From assembly GCA_914767715.1 (NCBI GenBank), contig OU612068.1:9360001-9424000 (forward strand): DNA of 64,000 nucleotides, read 5' to 3'. Shown one piece after another: positions 22,813 through 37,200 of this stretch (the stretch's first letter is position 1; each line of letters opens with the position of its first letter). This DNA comes from Membranipora membranacea. Its lineage: Eukaryota; Bryozoa; Gymnolaemata; Cheilostomatida; Membraniporidae. The position numbers and the translations under genes were made by a program. The notes under the pieces were generated by a model that did no database searches, was not told where the DNA came from, and saw nothing but the letters and a program-made list of their open reading frames with translations.

Positions 22813-25800
22813 ATGCTTATAGTCGGCTATCCCCTCGTAGCTATGGCCGAAAAGTCAGCCGTACCCAGAAATAGAAAACTCTCTATCGTTAGCTTTGATG
22901 GACACAATGCCCCTCAGGTGGATCTACTGGGTAACCAGTTTGGGAGAAGACTTGCCATGAGTCGTCCTGAGAGTGATCCCAGGATAATCAGTGCTTCATC
23001 GGCAGTTACTGGAGTAAGCGTAGCTTCCACATGGAGTTTTGTCACCAAACCGGCAGCGTCGATGCAAGCTCTCAGGAACAGGATTATTATAACATTAGAT
23101 CGAGCCTTGCAAATGATACAAGATTTCGAAGGTCGCTATTTACTTAATGCTGATGATGACTTCCATGGAATCTACGCAGAGTTTGTCAAGCAGCTCTTAG
23201 CCAGGATTGGATACAAGAACGATCTCATTAACTGCGAACATATGGAAACAATTATTATAAGGAAATTCCAATCAGAAGCACAAATATCGCGAAGATCAGA
23301 TTTCAAATCGTTGGCTCTGGTTTGTGCGCGACATCGAGCGTTCAAAGAGATGAGAACACAAGTTCAGAATCGGCTGGATGAGGTGTATAACTACGCCGAT
23401 CAGTTCTGTGTGACTTTTGCTTCTGAGACAGAAGGTCTGAACTTTGAATCTGTGGAAAACTATGAGAACATTAAAACTGAGTGCTTGAGAGAAATCAGAA
23501 CAAGCCTAGAAGCTGTACAGGCTAGCTCTGATGAGCTGAGGGACATAGCTCCTGTCTCGGTGTATCTGGACTCTTACACCCGCGTTCTTCATCACGTGGA
23601 AAACGTCGTCGGCAATCTATATACTGCATCCAGCTACCTGAAGAAATGGGTCATCGCTGACGAACAATATGAAAAGACAATAGAGAAAGAGATCATGTTT
23701 CTGAAGCACAAAGTCACCAGATCGGCAAGAGATAGGTCAGCAGTATCTTCTATCAAATACGAAGTCAAAACCAGTAAACCGATAGCGTCTGGAAAGCTGC
23801 GCAAAGTGGATTTATCCATAAATAAAAACCACGCTGCCATCGAAAAACTAGAGGCACAGCAGAGAGATTTAAATAAAGCTATATCAGATCTGCAGGGAAA
23901 CCAGCGGACAACGAGGAGGCAAATCTCGGACCTCCAACGAAAGTCTGGTAGACGACTGGTGAGCTTACAATAAATATTATATGAGCACAAAAGGGTAGAA
24001 GTCTGAATGAGTGTAGGACTGTGTCTTGATTCCAATAAAGCTGATTTTGAAGTTGACTTTGCATACTCTAGTAAGAGGAGTAAATGTTAGCTAGAGATAG
24101 TTTAGTATTAAACTTTTGCTGTCTATCGCGAAAAACTCTATAACGTAAAGGGGGTCAGTAAATGCTCCTTGTTAAATGTTAGCTAGATTTAGATTTAGTT
24201 TCAAGCTGGTGTAAAAGCGTTAACTTTTCCTCTTGTGCACACATTACGCTTCTAGGGTAGCACAAATGGTGTTATGCTTTGTAGGGATTTTTAGACTCGG
24301 ATCATCCAACTTTGCTGCATGGTTCTGGCTTTACTTTTACAGAATCCCCAGAGTTACTCAGACCTAGTTCCTGTGTCTGATAAACTGAAAGATAAAATGA
24401 GGTCTCTACAAGAGCGAGAAGATCTCATGGTCACAAAGCTGTCAGCAGTTAAAGACAGGCTGGCTTCTACTATAAGAGAGACCAATCTGCTTGAGGTTAG
24501 ACATATTTAGGGTATTTTCTGTGGTTTGGCCTCTAAAGGATGAAAGTGGTTAATTTTACATTTGATTTGTGTTGATATCATCCAATAAGCGAAAAATCAA
24601 ATCAAATGGTGTATCCATGGTCTCATATGTCCAAGTGACTTGATCGGCAAATATATATCTATATATATATGAAACAAAGTGATCGAGTTGCGCAATTGCA
24701 GTTTTTGATGTCATATACGATACAATTTTTATTTGTTTTCGTCTGATTGTATCTGTGCAGCATGACGGGTGTGGCAAAACAGAAGAATGAGATGTCAGGA
24801 CTGAACAAAATGCTGAGGGATAAAAACGTTAGTCCTTACCAGATACCGTCGTGTACTTTGATCAGCCAATGCAAAAATCAAAAATTATCTCATATATTTT
24901 AAGACGGAGAAGGGGAAGAGGAAGAAGTCATGTGATAAGACAGCCGAGCGAGTGGCAGATCAGACATCAGCCCTCAGATCTCACAGCAGAGCCTCTGGGA
25001 TACTACAACAGAAAATAGAGATTCTCCTCAAACTAAAGAGTCTCAAACTCCAACCCGAAACTCTGAGAAAGATGGAATTCAACATGATAAACATCGACTA
25101 CAAAGGTAAGTGATTTGATCATCATGCAAGATGAATTTTTACAGGAAATAAATGAGGATTTACACAAAATGTGTGATTTTTACCCTGCCTAATACATTAT
25201 AAACCCATAATGGCCTAATTGAGTATTTACCTTTGGATGATTCATCAGGGAGCTTTAATTTAAATTCAAAATGACCATTAAATATTTAAATATGGGATCA
25301 GTGGCCAGATAAGCTCTTGCAATCCAGAGCAATGGAATGAAATGCGTGAGTAACACAGTGTAGACAAACTCTGGCCGCAGCAAAATCAAACGAATTAAAC
25401 TGTAGCTACATTAACTTCAATAGGTTTTAATAGGGCTTGTTTTATTATTGAGCAACGGAGTAGAATCTGAAACTTAAGAATAGAGCTGTTTATTGGAATA
25501 ATGTATCAATATCTTACAAAAGATTCAATTTTATTTCAACTCTTGTTTTCATGGTTTGTATGAAATGTATTTATTACCCCCACAGCAGTGGATAATTTCA
25601 TACACCGTCCAACTCATGCGAAGAGGTCTAATCCCATTACAAATGAGGGTGGTTCACCTTGCCAGAATTTGTGTCAATTCATACTGTGAATGCTTGTTCG
25701 CAAGAAAAAACAAGAACTATGATCGAAATTTTGCATTTGCTGAATACAAAGTTTTGCCAATAAAGTTTAATTGTGTCTCATGGTGCTTTGACATTCAAGT

Positions 25801-27132
25801 AAATTAGGATAGAAATGACCAATGACTTGCAAATGATCATTTGGTTAAACAACAGAGCTAATTGATTGGCATTTACTGCAGACAGACTTATAGACTGGTG
25901 ACCCTGCCTACCTTGCTGTCCCCTAGCAATAATTTGATGCTGCCCTTCACCTCACGCTGTTACTTGTGGTGGCAATAAACAAACACAATAACACCTGTAT
26001 CATTTTTAACCATCTTGGGGACCAGGAGAAAATATTATGAAAATTCTTACCTAACCCGGAGTTGTCCCCTCATGATTATCTTCATTGCTAATGATTATCT
26101 TCACCTCTGTATTGGATACTGTTGTAGAGGAAATAATTAGGCTAACTAAGAATTGTCCCCTCAGTATTATCTTCTACTTCTTCGCTCGTGATTATCTTCA
26201 TCTTCGTGTTGTACTGTTGTAGAGGCAATGCAGGACGCTATTTGGGAGATATCTAACAGAATCGGTAATAACTGGACTACTATTTACATGAAACTGCCTT
26301 TTATGCCAGAGAGGACACAGGAGAAGCGAGCCGAGGACATTAAAAGCAAGTCTATTTTGTTTTTTCACATCATGGACAGTTTGAAGATTGGCAGGGCTTG
26401 GGCGAAAAATTTGAGGATGAAAATCTCCATTAAGACAGATCATATGATGATTTCTTCAATTATATTCATGCTTCCCACTCCCAGTGAATAGAGCCTCGTT
26501 GCTCAGCCACAAAAAATGACCTGTAGAGGGAGGTTGGACCAATGTACTCGTTTCATTGCTATGTTCCAAGTAAAGCTACTCATTAGTGCAGAGCATAGGA
26601 GTAATGTGAATATTCTCCTCAAAGTTGTTGGTCATGTTCTCTTGTCATGTCTTTAATAAAGACGTGAAATATGATGATATTATCTGCTGCAGCTCCGTGT
26701 CATTGCATCCAGCATCATATGCACTAGGTTAAAAGAAGAACCATTGAGAATTATTATTGTTGGGCACAGAAAGAACAGCATGTTCAACTATGATCTAATG
26801 CGTTTCCCTTACTAGTTTTTCACACTGGTGTTTTGTGAATCAAGAAAATGTAACATCCACTTTATATTAATGTATAATTATGTTTCACTTTAGATATTAT
26901 GAGAACAGGAACTCACATGGAAAAGAGTGTAGCTGAAATGGGAGCGACCGCATTCGAAAGATGGGCCAAAAGGAGTACTTCTGCTACCATCAATGAGCTT
27001 GTGTATGCTGCAAAACCTTTCACGGAAAATGCCAAAAAGAAAGAAGCAAGCAAGAAATCCAGATATTCTGTGCCTCGAATCAAGAAACGATTTCAGCAAC
27101 TAAGAGTGAAATCCAGTGTCATTTATGTTTAG
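22813..27132 (+). CDS. Helical/coiled-coil protein with C-terminal Death-like domain
   Basis: Proposed exons: 22813-23958, 24343-24495, 24783-24827, 24904-25105, 26223-26345, 26894-27132 (TAG). Phases agree at every junction and give 635 aa. Residues 1-330 are mostly helical with no family recognised. About 330-382 is a heptad-like coiled coil (KLEAQQRDLNKAISDLQ), continuing in part through exons 2-4. Residues 516-600 read like a Death domain: IWEISNRIGNNW (helix 1), then AFERWAKRSTSATINELVYA, as in the W..R....AT...L core of that fold. Exon 5 needs a GC-AG intron (AAAA|GCAAGT). ATG 22813 has a poor context; ATG 22843 (GCTATGGCC) is better and would remove a short hydrophobic start. If the first donor is not used the protein stops at 23973. 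Likely a cytosolic signalling adaptor by inference only. AATAAA lies at 27803-27808. Confidence 0.65.
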
Positions 27133-28286
27133 CTCATCAGTAAATTTATATACTGATAAGTACCTGCCAACATCCCCCTCATTGTACCTAAATATGTTAG
27201 GTATTGTGATAGGGGACAACACAATATATACCTAACAAGAGCTGTTACCATGATGTCGCACCTATAAGTATGGTAGTGATACTAAAATGCTACGATTTTA
27301 TCTGCAATCTAAAATATCTATTTTTGTTAGATTTCAAACATTTTCATACAAATTCTCCAAAATACGCTGTGGTGATTTTAGCAGATGAAAGAAGAAGGGG
27401 TTTCAGTTCATGCCCTATCTTTCTGTGACTTTATTTATACGCCAGTGGTTATTTCTATATGAAGGCTAGGAAGGTAGAGGCAAGTTGCTGGAAATACTTG
27501 TATGATTGCTGATTATTTATGTCCAAAGCCTCAGAAAACTGATCTAGATTTGCCAAGGATCAGTTGTATACAATAGTTTCAAGCAACAAAAGTTATATTT
27601 ATACTCTCTATGTTTCATTTTTATATATTGCAGATTATTTTTGTACCTCATAATTTTGTTTGGTGCCAAGCACAGCTAAACAATGAAAGCCAAAGTGTGA
27701 ATTGTGTAAACAAAGCATCAGAAAATATTGAGCACAATCATTCTTTTGAAGTGTGTTGGTGTTATGTTTATTTTTTGAAAAATCTAATGAACTCTGTACA
27801 GAAATAAATAAAAACAACAAACCGATATTCGCCTACAAACAAAAATAAGTTTTCTATGGTATTGAAAAGCTCTGCAAATCTATTTATAAGTTCCCCGAGT
27901 TAGACAAAATTCTTGAGAATTTTGTGTTCGATATCGTGCCTAAATATCTACGGCACAACATTACAAAAATAATCTGATAAATCTTAAATAGAGGTTATAT
28001 CATAGAATGTAGGTTTGTAAGCTTGTGCAATAAAATCTAAACCTATGACTAGATTGATATTATTCAGATAAACAAAAGTTTTCTTTTCTACAAAATCAAT
28101 GGAGTAAAAGATTTATAGAAACATGATCCACTCCTCCGATGCATCATTCCTGATAGGTAGAAAAATATAACTTTTTGTTCAAAGCAAGGGGTTAGAGAGA
28201 CTCTAACTATTTACTCAACGTAATGAATATCAATTCAATTTTGACATGAGGATTCTTTTCAGTCATATAACGTTTGTCTTCGTTAA
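27133..28286. other. Convergent 3' flanks of Death-domain and TSPEAR-like genes
   Basis: Probably 3'UTR of the plus-strand gene to about 27820 (AATAAA at 27803). The rest is AT-rich with no feature. Confidence 0.45.
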
Positions 28287-31200
28287 TCATCGTAGTTTTG
28301 CCTTGTATATTTCAGTAGTACGTCCGCCACCATTAGCGTATATGAGATAAGTGTCCATTCCGTCATAGATAGCCTCCCAATCTGCAGAGGCATCAGTCTG
28401 TATTTTGTGGGCGGGTACAAACTTTTCCGCACCTTTCCAGCGGTAAATTATGGTGTCCTTGAACTTGTCTCCATCCCCAGTGGGTCTCTGATTAGAGCCG
28501 ATTAAGTAACTATCGTTTCCCACAGTGAAATACTCCCAGTCAAGAATCCTGTAAAAGGTGACCACGATGTTATTGTGGTTTGGCCTTGCAGGTTGATCTT
28601 TTAATACGCACATAAAACGTGTAACACAACCCATTGAAGATAAATGTTATGGTTTCTATGGTCAGCTAAAATGTTGTTTTTCTCGACAGTTTTGCTCAGG
28701 GTCATGGATCACATACATGCTGTGTGTAGTTGGAGATTGATTGAAAGTGCTTTTATCACCCACTCTGGGCAGTTTTTAGCCTAACCTATACCGGTATGAC
28801 CTTTACAGACAGCAAAGATCAGGCATAATCATAGGTTATAACAAGGAGGATACTCCTTGGTTATATGGGAATAATCATCTACTGAAAAATGAGTGGGCAA
28901 CTCCATCATTACTTTTACCCTTTACAAAAAGTTCAAGATAATATAATAAACCTTACCCATAAGTAGGAATCTCTTGAAAGACTTCAAACTGTCGTATTGC
29001 TTTATTCGCTTTGTAAATGATAGAAGTGGTCTCAAAATTGAAGTTCCCATCTTTGATTGGGCCAACACTGTTGGACACTGCAAGGAAAGAGTCTCCGTTG
29101 ATTTCAAAGTATTCAAAGTCGGTAGCACCAGAAGTCTAGAAAAAAATAAAGTAAGAAAAGTCAGATAAGCATGCTACAGAGTGTCGGCGTTGTTACAGCT
29201 AGATTTACTAATTTTCCCTTTTAATTCAGTTGATAATAATGCAGCTCTTAGAAATACATTATTGGCATATCACACACACAGAACTTGTCACCAGTGGCAT
29301 CTAGATTCTCTAGGAAAATATGTAATGTTTATTCAGCCAATGAGGACCATAACAAATTATTTCTGACAAAAAACAATGATAATTCTGAGCTAGCTGTGTC
29401 TATAGTAAACAAATATGGTGGGATAAAGATCAAGTATGTTCAATTTTGCCTGCATTGGGAGTTTAAAGCCTCTGCCAGCTCATCAGTAGAATTGGCACGA
29501 CCGGAATGCAAGTAAATTAAATCAAACTTGATCTAGGTGGGATTGTTGAGATAGTAGTGACTTACCATGATATCCTGATAAGGATAGAAGTTCCCAGTAC
29601 CATCACGTCCCTGTTTACTCCAATAATAGACTCTAGACGCCTGAGTCACTTCCCTGTCGTTATTTATAGTGTTGGCAACTGCCAGGAAGTGGAACTTTTC
29701 CTCGCCTTCACCTCTAATGGAAAAGTGAGTCCAGTCCCACGCACCGACTGTCGATATTTTCTGGAACTCTGTAAAGTTTTTGGTTCCTCTGTTGAATTTC
29801 CAGATAAATGAGCGGCTGTTGTAGTCTGATGTGTAGTTATTTCCTTTACCGACTGAAACAAGGCATTAAAACAGGCATAGTGTGGTGGATGATTTATGAT
29901 GATATACTATATAAAGTGTCAAGGCATGAAGGAGAAAAGTTGGCAAGGATTTAATTTGCGTAGGCCAACATCTGGCATAGTGAAGGTGTGAATTAAACAA
30001 TTAAAAGTGATGGCATTTCACTGTCACAATGAAATCAGAGATTACGGCTTTGATAATGTTATGATTTTGTCACCATTATCCTCAAAAACCAAATACCCGA
30101 ATCCTATAAACCAAGTAAGAGGAAGACATAACCATCAGCATTATGGTCATTTGCAGACAATGAACAATGGAGTATTCATATTGTTTGTTCTAATGTGTAC
30201 CTAACGCAAAATTGGCCATGATATGCGACCAAGATAAAATCTTAGTAGGAAAAGACATGCATTTAATGATGCATGAAGGTGGCAATAATGTTAACAAGAG
30301 TAATGAGATAAGTAAAAATTTATCAGGCAGGCATCAGTGAGATTTTTTGAATACTTCAGCCACTCAAACCAGATGTGTATTATCGTTCTTTGCACTTAAC
30401 TACAGAAGCTACGTAAATTGAAGTTCCGACCTTGGACCCCTACATCACTGGTGACATTCATAGTCGATAAATCTAAAACTCAACCTCAAATCCGAGAAAA
30501 AAATATAACTTTAACCACGTTATATGACTTTTATTTGCATTTTTACAGATAAATTTTAAATTCAATCACAAAAAATTGTTAAGAAACACATACCAGGAAT
30601 TCTGGACGCATGATTGGCAACAGCCAGATAGTGGTCGCCATCAATCTCAAAGTGTTCCACATCTCTAGGCGCGGAGGCAGGTAAGTCCTGGTGAGGCTTG
30701 AATATTTTACGTCGTAGATGCCATTTGTAAACAACCACATATTCAGACGTCTCACGAGGCGAAGAAGCGTAGAGATTAGCCACTGCCATATAAAACTATA
30801 ACACAGTAATAATGGACACTATAAAAAAAGTATCAACAATGGTACAAACACTGACACCCAAAAGAGTTGTTGAGTTAAGTTGAGTTTTCTTTTACATTCA
30901 TAATTATCCTTTGAAGTGGGAGGCATCAATGATAGTACATGAATGTTTACATTAAAATTTATGTCCAGAGTTAAAGTAATTCATATAAAATGTAAAAAAA
31001 CTGCTATTCCTCTTCTCTGTCCTTTGTACAAATTTATGTACCAGCCTGAGCCGCCAAACATCAGAATTTAGGGCAATAGCTTAATAATCCGCTGCAGAAT
31101 ACACTCTGTCGGTACTACAACGGCACGACATCAGCCAAATTTTTTTTTAGTTAGTATATAAATAACACTTTTTTTTCTTGAGCTTGACAACAGCTTTCGA

Positions 31201-34200
31201 CCTTGGTTTGATCAGAAAATCACAGGAAGAAATTTAATAAATTGATTGCCCAGTCACAAGTACTTACAGGTGTCATCATAATTGTTTTTTTAGTTTAAAT
31301 GGAAGGATTTAATAAATTGTGCAACAAAATACATTAAAAAACACATTTAATTTTATGCAAGGAGTGAAATTCTCGGATTGCAGCTAGGGTTTAATGTGCC
31401 TAGAAGTTTACACGGACATGACTGTATGTATGTATGTATGTATGTACGTACGTACGTACGTATGTATGTATGTATGTATGTATGTATGTATGTATGTATG
31501 TATGTATGTATGTATGTATGTATGTATGGTGATTTCATTTTCATTCGTTTGTCAATTCTGCAGATTTAACAACATCTAATATTATGGCAAGTACCCTGTC
31601 TGCCAAACAACATATACAGTGGCATTGATTGTCACTTTCAGTTATAAATTTGTGAAGCGCACCCATATTTTTTCCCCACAATCTTTTGCATCGTAAAAAA
31701 GAAAAAAAAACACATTTTCTTTTACGCAAGGGATGAAAATCTCAATTTCCAGGGTTTAATGTTCATGAAAGTTGACATAGAGATGTATATGGATATTAAT
31801 TAGATTAACTCCTTTGTCTTGGTTCGGTCATCATTTCAAACCCAAGGTTTTCTTGACTTGAATGATATTTGTGTAGTATACTAAAACAGCCTCAAAAGCT
31901 TAGGACCTTAAACACTACAAAAGTAATGCAGATAAAATTATTTGTTGAACATGTTAGTACAAATTGTTAGCAAATGGGCACCAGTGCAATCTGATAACAC
32001 ACAGACAGGCTGTAATGATTTTCATATCTCCCCTTAGAAGCCCACATAGTCAGGATTTCTTGTTGTGTTGCACCTGCAAGATAACTGCTGATATAATGTG
32101 TAATTCTGAGGTTTACAATGCCTCGACTCGGACTGCTAGCCATGTTTTATGACAGGAGACTGATAGCAATAAAGCAACAAACGACTGAGAGAAAATTAAA
32201 AGTACTCAATTACAAACAGTTTGGCTTCTAGTCACCTTAAACCTCTTGCTTCAGTATCAGTTATTATTCTGCATTTATGTAATTCTCATTTTCCTCTATA
32301 GTTACATGTAATAAGAAATCACCACTCTTAATTACAAACCTCCCTCCGGTGGAATAGTGGTATCTCTTTCTGATGATTTATCTTTTTGTTTAATGATATC
32401 ATGTAGTCAAAAACATCACAGAGTAAAGAAGGATGCAGCCTACACTGTGGTAGTATTACATATTTCCTCCAAGGTAATTGTCACCTGACATCACAAAGGG
32501 TCTGAAACACATTGCTTTGACTTATTCCTCACTCAACTATTAGAATAACAATTAAAATTATTGCGTTGGACATGAGCCACCTGCGTCGACAGACAGTGTT
32601 TGTCATCTTTATCAATGAAAATATTCAAACTATCTTTTGCAAGCTAGTCCCTAGCAGCCATAACAGCCATTTTGTCTGTCATAACAGCGACCACAACAAT
32701 GGCCGGATTCCTCACCACCAGATCCATGTTGATAGGATGGAAGCAGCTAGCCATCAGGGACATTATTGGTAAATAATTAACAGGAGCACCTGTTACCAAA
32801 AAGTACGACCAACACTATATCAGCCAAATTATCATTAAAATGGTAACTTACATGCTTGCCAACTTGAAATGTCGCAAAAGACGAGGGACCGTAGCAGGAT
32901 ATGTTCTGGTATGGCTGCAGTTTTCCATCTTCCCATCTGTATAACATTGATTTCTGTCTCCTAAAAGCATACAACAAGAGTAAGTTAACAGGTGGGTAAA
33001 TTTCCTCACATTGCCACAAATGCAACCAGCCTCTATTTTCAAGCCATGGGGTGTCCAGTCTTATCAAAGAGGTCTGAAGTACGAAAAGCAGCTGGAATGG
33101 TTTTTAATCCGTAAATGTCCATCCCAAGGTTTCACACATATGCAGATTGGATATTATAAAACCTTGTGATGATCACAAAATGTGCTTAGAGCAGGCAGGT
33201 GCACATACAGCGGGATATGGCCGACCATGTCACATTATAACAGCGCTTGTTTGAAATCTACCACATCACAGGACCCACAAGATTGTCCGCAGACATATCA
33301 ACCAGTAGACACGAGATCCTCAGTAATAATCTAATGGCACACAAAACACCCGTCCTCTGTGAGTGTTCTATGTGATAATGTGCGGCGGAGTTTAGGACAT
33401 TTTACAAGACTATATTGGTGTATTTTCTGAACTGGCTTTTTGGTGGTGTGAAAAACACAAAAGAGATTTATTTGTGGATAGCCGGATGAATATGTTTCAA
33501 TTTGTGATCATAAATCATGTATTATTTATACTCCTGTTATAGTTATAGTAAACACCATAAATAACAAGCCTACCTCTTTACAGAAGGATCGGTTTTGCCC
33601 TTATTCTGCACGTAATTTGCTGTCATGACAAATTGTCCATCGCCGGGGATAGTAAATGTGTGAATCTCTACAGACGGGGCTGGTGTTCTAAGATTCTGGA
33701 ACTCATCAAAGTAATCCAGTTTCGGTATGGGCTGAGCGAGATTACCTACTTCTACAACAAAGAAATGGAAAACATAAATAATATTTAAGCAAACCACTGT
33801 TTGTAATCTGGAAGTCAACTTGAGAAAAATATTGTCTATAACGGAGATTGGAAAGTAATCCTTGTAATTAGGTAACCTGTGCCAGGCTCCCAAAGTTCAC
33901 ACTGAGATGGGTGCCAAAATAAATTACCAAGAAAACCAGACAGAACATCACAACACGGATTTAGCTCAGGTTATCAAAACAAACAAAATATTTGGAATCA
34001 TATTATAACAGAGCTAATACCAGCATCTTAAAAGAAGAACATATTGTTCTAAGTGTGAGAAATATATAAATATTTTCTTTCATGTTTATGGGTAGAGTTC
34101 TTTTAGTCTTCTTGTGTTCAGAAGGGTCGAAACATCAACATATAAATAAGTATCTATACGTATATGCGTTGAAACAAACCTGATTCCTGTCCCATCTTGG

Positions 34201-37200
34201 CGAGCTTCCAGGTACCACTATGACAGACCTTTAGCTGTTGGTTGTAGATGTCGTACCACATTTTACCTGTTTCCTGCCAGCTGCACTCCGCATCGTATGG
34301 TATCTGATATGTCACTTTATATGGCCCATCTGCAGAACAATAAAGATAAAAATCAAGGAATAGGGAAGTTTTAGGAGTAAATTAAATTAAAATAAAGCTG
34401 GAAGCTCAGTACACAGTAATATGTTACTGTTGCGGATATTGAGTTGTAAATCTGAGTAATGACCTGTAGCAGTGATAATCTCTGCCTAACAATGAGACAG
34501 TTCGAGGCCTGTTAACTGGTACATAGGAGATTAAAGCCTGGGCAAAGCGATAAGGGGCAGGTTTCAGACCACAAAAACACAAGCTATGGTGAAAAGTAAC
34601 CTGGGAAAAAAACTGCGTAATCACTTGCTTGACCAGGAATTATGTGCCCTGGATTATCAGATTAGCTTCTCTCGGCAGTCGGCGCAACAACATGGAAAGA
34701 TCATTTATTATAAAAATAAAATCTGTTTTGATTCTGAAAACTCCTAGAAGCAACTAATGTAAATCACTGGCAAATGTGAGGGAGTCATCTACAGAAATGC
34801 AATGTCACAAAGTATGTGAATTCCCTACCAGACAGCCAAAAGGTCAAAAATCAAACAAACATATAACCTTGCACTAACATAAAATAAATGTAAAGAGATA
34901 AAGCTGAATTATTGATTATAAGAACCTTACCTGCCTCCATCATCTGAACATCAGGCTGACGGGATATGGCTGGAAGTTTGGGCATCTCTGTCGGACAAGC
35001 GAGCTGACTCGCGTCTGCTCCAGGTAACACCAGGAGTTGCTTCAGCATACCCTGAAAACATAAGCAGATATCCAGTTAGGTATTATAAAATTTCTTCTGT
35101 AAATCACTGGTTATTAAATTATTGAAAGTTACCAGTGTTTTCAAATATGAAGGAGTCTGCTCCAATGCTGTATATATTGTGAGAATTCACTTCTCTCACA
35201 TGAATAGATGGTGAGAGGTTCAAAATATCTGTACAAATGCACCTACTGGATAATTGTAAGGTAAGAGAATGCTCAAATGCAATGAAGGTGGATACCATAA
35301 AGTTATTTTAACTCTATTGTGGATACTGTGCTAATTAATGTTTGGTTAAAATTGAAAAATTTAGGCTGTCGCTCTAATCTCTATGTTCTTAATCCAGATT
35401 ACAGTGGCAAGTTATGTAACCGCTAATCTTGGTGGTAGCACTATTTCAAACATTCACATGACCTAATTTTCAGTCCTCTACCCACAAACTTTTTCATAGA
35501 ATCTAATGAGGAAACTCTGTAACAATTTATTGGCCTAGGAACTGAGTTTTTCATGTTATGTTCAGCTAGATATATATATTATGCCATTTCTAACAAGGGC
35601 TGTAGAACATTAAATAAAAAACCGAAAGCCTGCATTATTTTATCGACCATAGCGGGTGTCTAATCTTTTTATCTTTTTCAGACTGAAGATACAGCACAGT
35701 ATACCATTATAATAATACTAATGGTGGAAAATAATCAGAGGAGTGCAGAATCCCAATTTTGCGGACACTGTAATATACCATTTATCAATAAAATGCCATT
35801 CTATGAGCGCATTATATAACCGCTAATTGCTCGGACCCGCTGACAGCCACAATTAATAAAAAACATTTTCGGATCAATATATCTTACTAATAGCAAGGTT
35901 TATCGAAGAAAACTATCAAAATTAATAATTTCTGTTCATCTTGCTAGATAATAGATATCATAAAAACTTGTAGGGTGTTGGTGGTAAAACTTGCACTTGC
36001 ATGTTGATGGCCGGCTTAAAGACACCTTCTTTGAATTCATATTTTTATGAGGTGGAAAAGGTCAACTCCACATGAGGAGGACAAATGTTGCATTGTAAAT
36101 GCAAATCGATAATTGGCCAAACATAAGAACAATTATAATGCCATTGCCAGTAGGCGATGGGTAGGTTCTGTGGGCAGACCCTACTTAAATACCTCAAAAC
36201 TTTTTGGAAAAAATTTCGTTATTATTTTACCAGTCATAAGAATTGCCACAGTGATATAACATTTCATTGTGCTTCCTAAATCAAAACAAAAAATCAATTT
36301 GTCTTTGTGGTGTATGAAGTACTAGGCTACTGATTTATGATGGTTACAGGTGTTACCTTGTACAACAGAACTGCCCATTTCAATATAATAAATTATGATG
36401 ATAGTTATAATTGTGGACCAATTACTAATTACTCAGGTTTTATGATGATTTATCAGTAGATCATCAACCTTAGTTTATCAAAACAAGATAGATAAGTTTC
36501 CACCTGCCAAGGTGAGATTGGATTGTAGTTGTAACAGTCGCTATGGATATAGACTACTGTAGCCTCTGGTTGCAATACTGCTCGGGTCAGATAAAATTCC
36601 GCTACAACATGTTCCTCACAATGATGAGATAATCGCAGACAATGTCTATGAATGAGCTGGTAGTTTGCATTTTATCGGCAGCTGAGTCGAGCTAAGGGGT
36701 AAAAGGAAGGAACTCTTTTACTCCTTTGATTGGGCAACAAGTGAACTTGCGCTAGCAGGACATTTCAGCTCCTGAACTGGAATATATTGACTTACTATGT
36801 GGTTTCAAATGATATTTATTATGGCGTTGTTGTTACAAAAAAAATTAATTGTTTCATAAATTGTAAATTCTTTTGCATGATATGACCTAGTGTGAAACAA
36901 ATTTGCATTTAAAATATTTACAAACAAATACTGGTTTATTTAAATCCGGTATATCACATAAAACTTGGGTATGCTGAGAGCTGGAGTTTAAATTAAACCG
37001 ATGTACTCAGTTTAAAAATAGTAACAGGCAACTGTGGAATGCTAAATTTGTAGCATTTCCAAAAATTATTTCAGGCAAATACCCACAAAAAATCTGATTA
37101 TTTCATTAAATTTCGTGTAGCACAGGATATGTGGTAAATTATTGATGTTGACAAATTTTGGGGCTGCAATTTTTGGATAAGCTTCTTCTTTTTCAAGCTG

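Noticed and set aside
31353-31579. ORFs rich in YIHT or CMYV repeats
   Set aside because: Produced by the (GTAT)n microsatellite on both strands.
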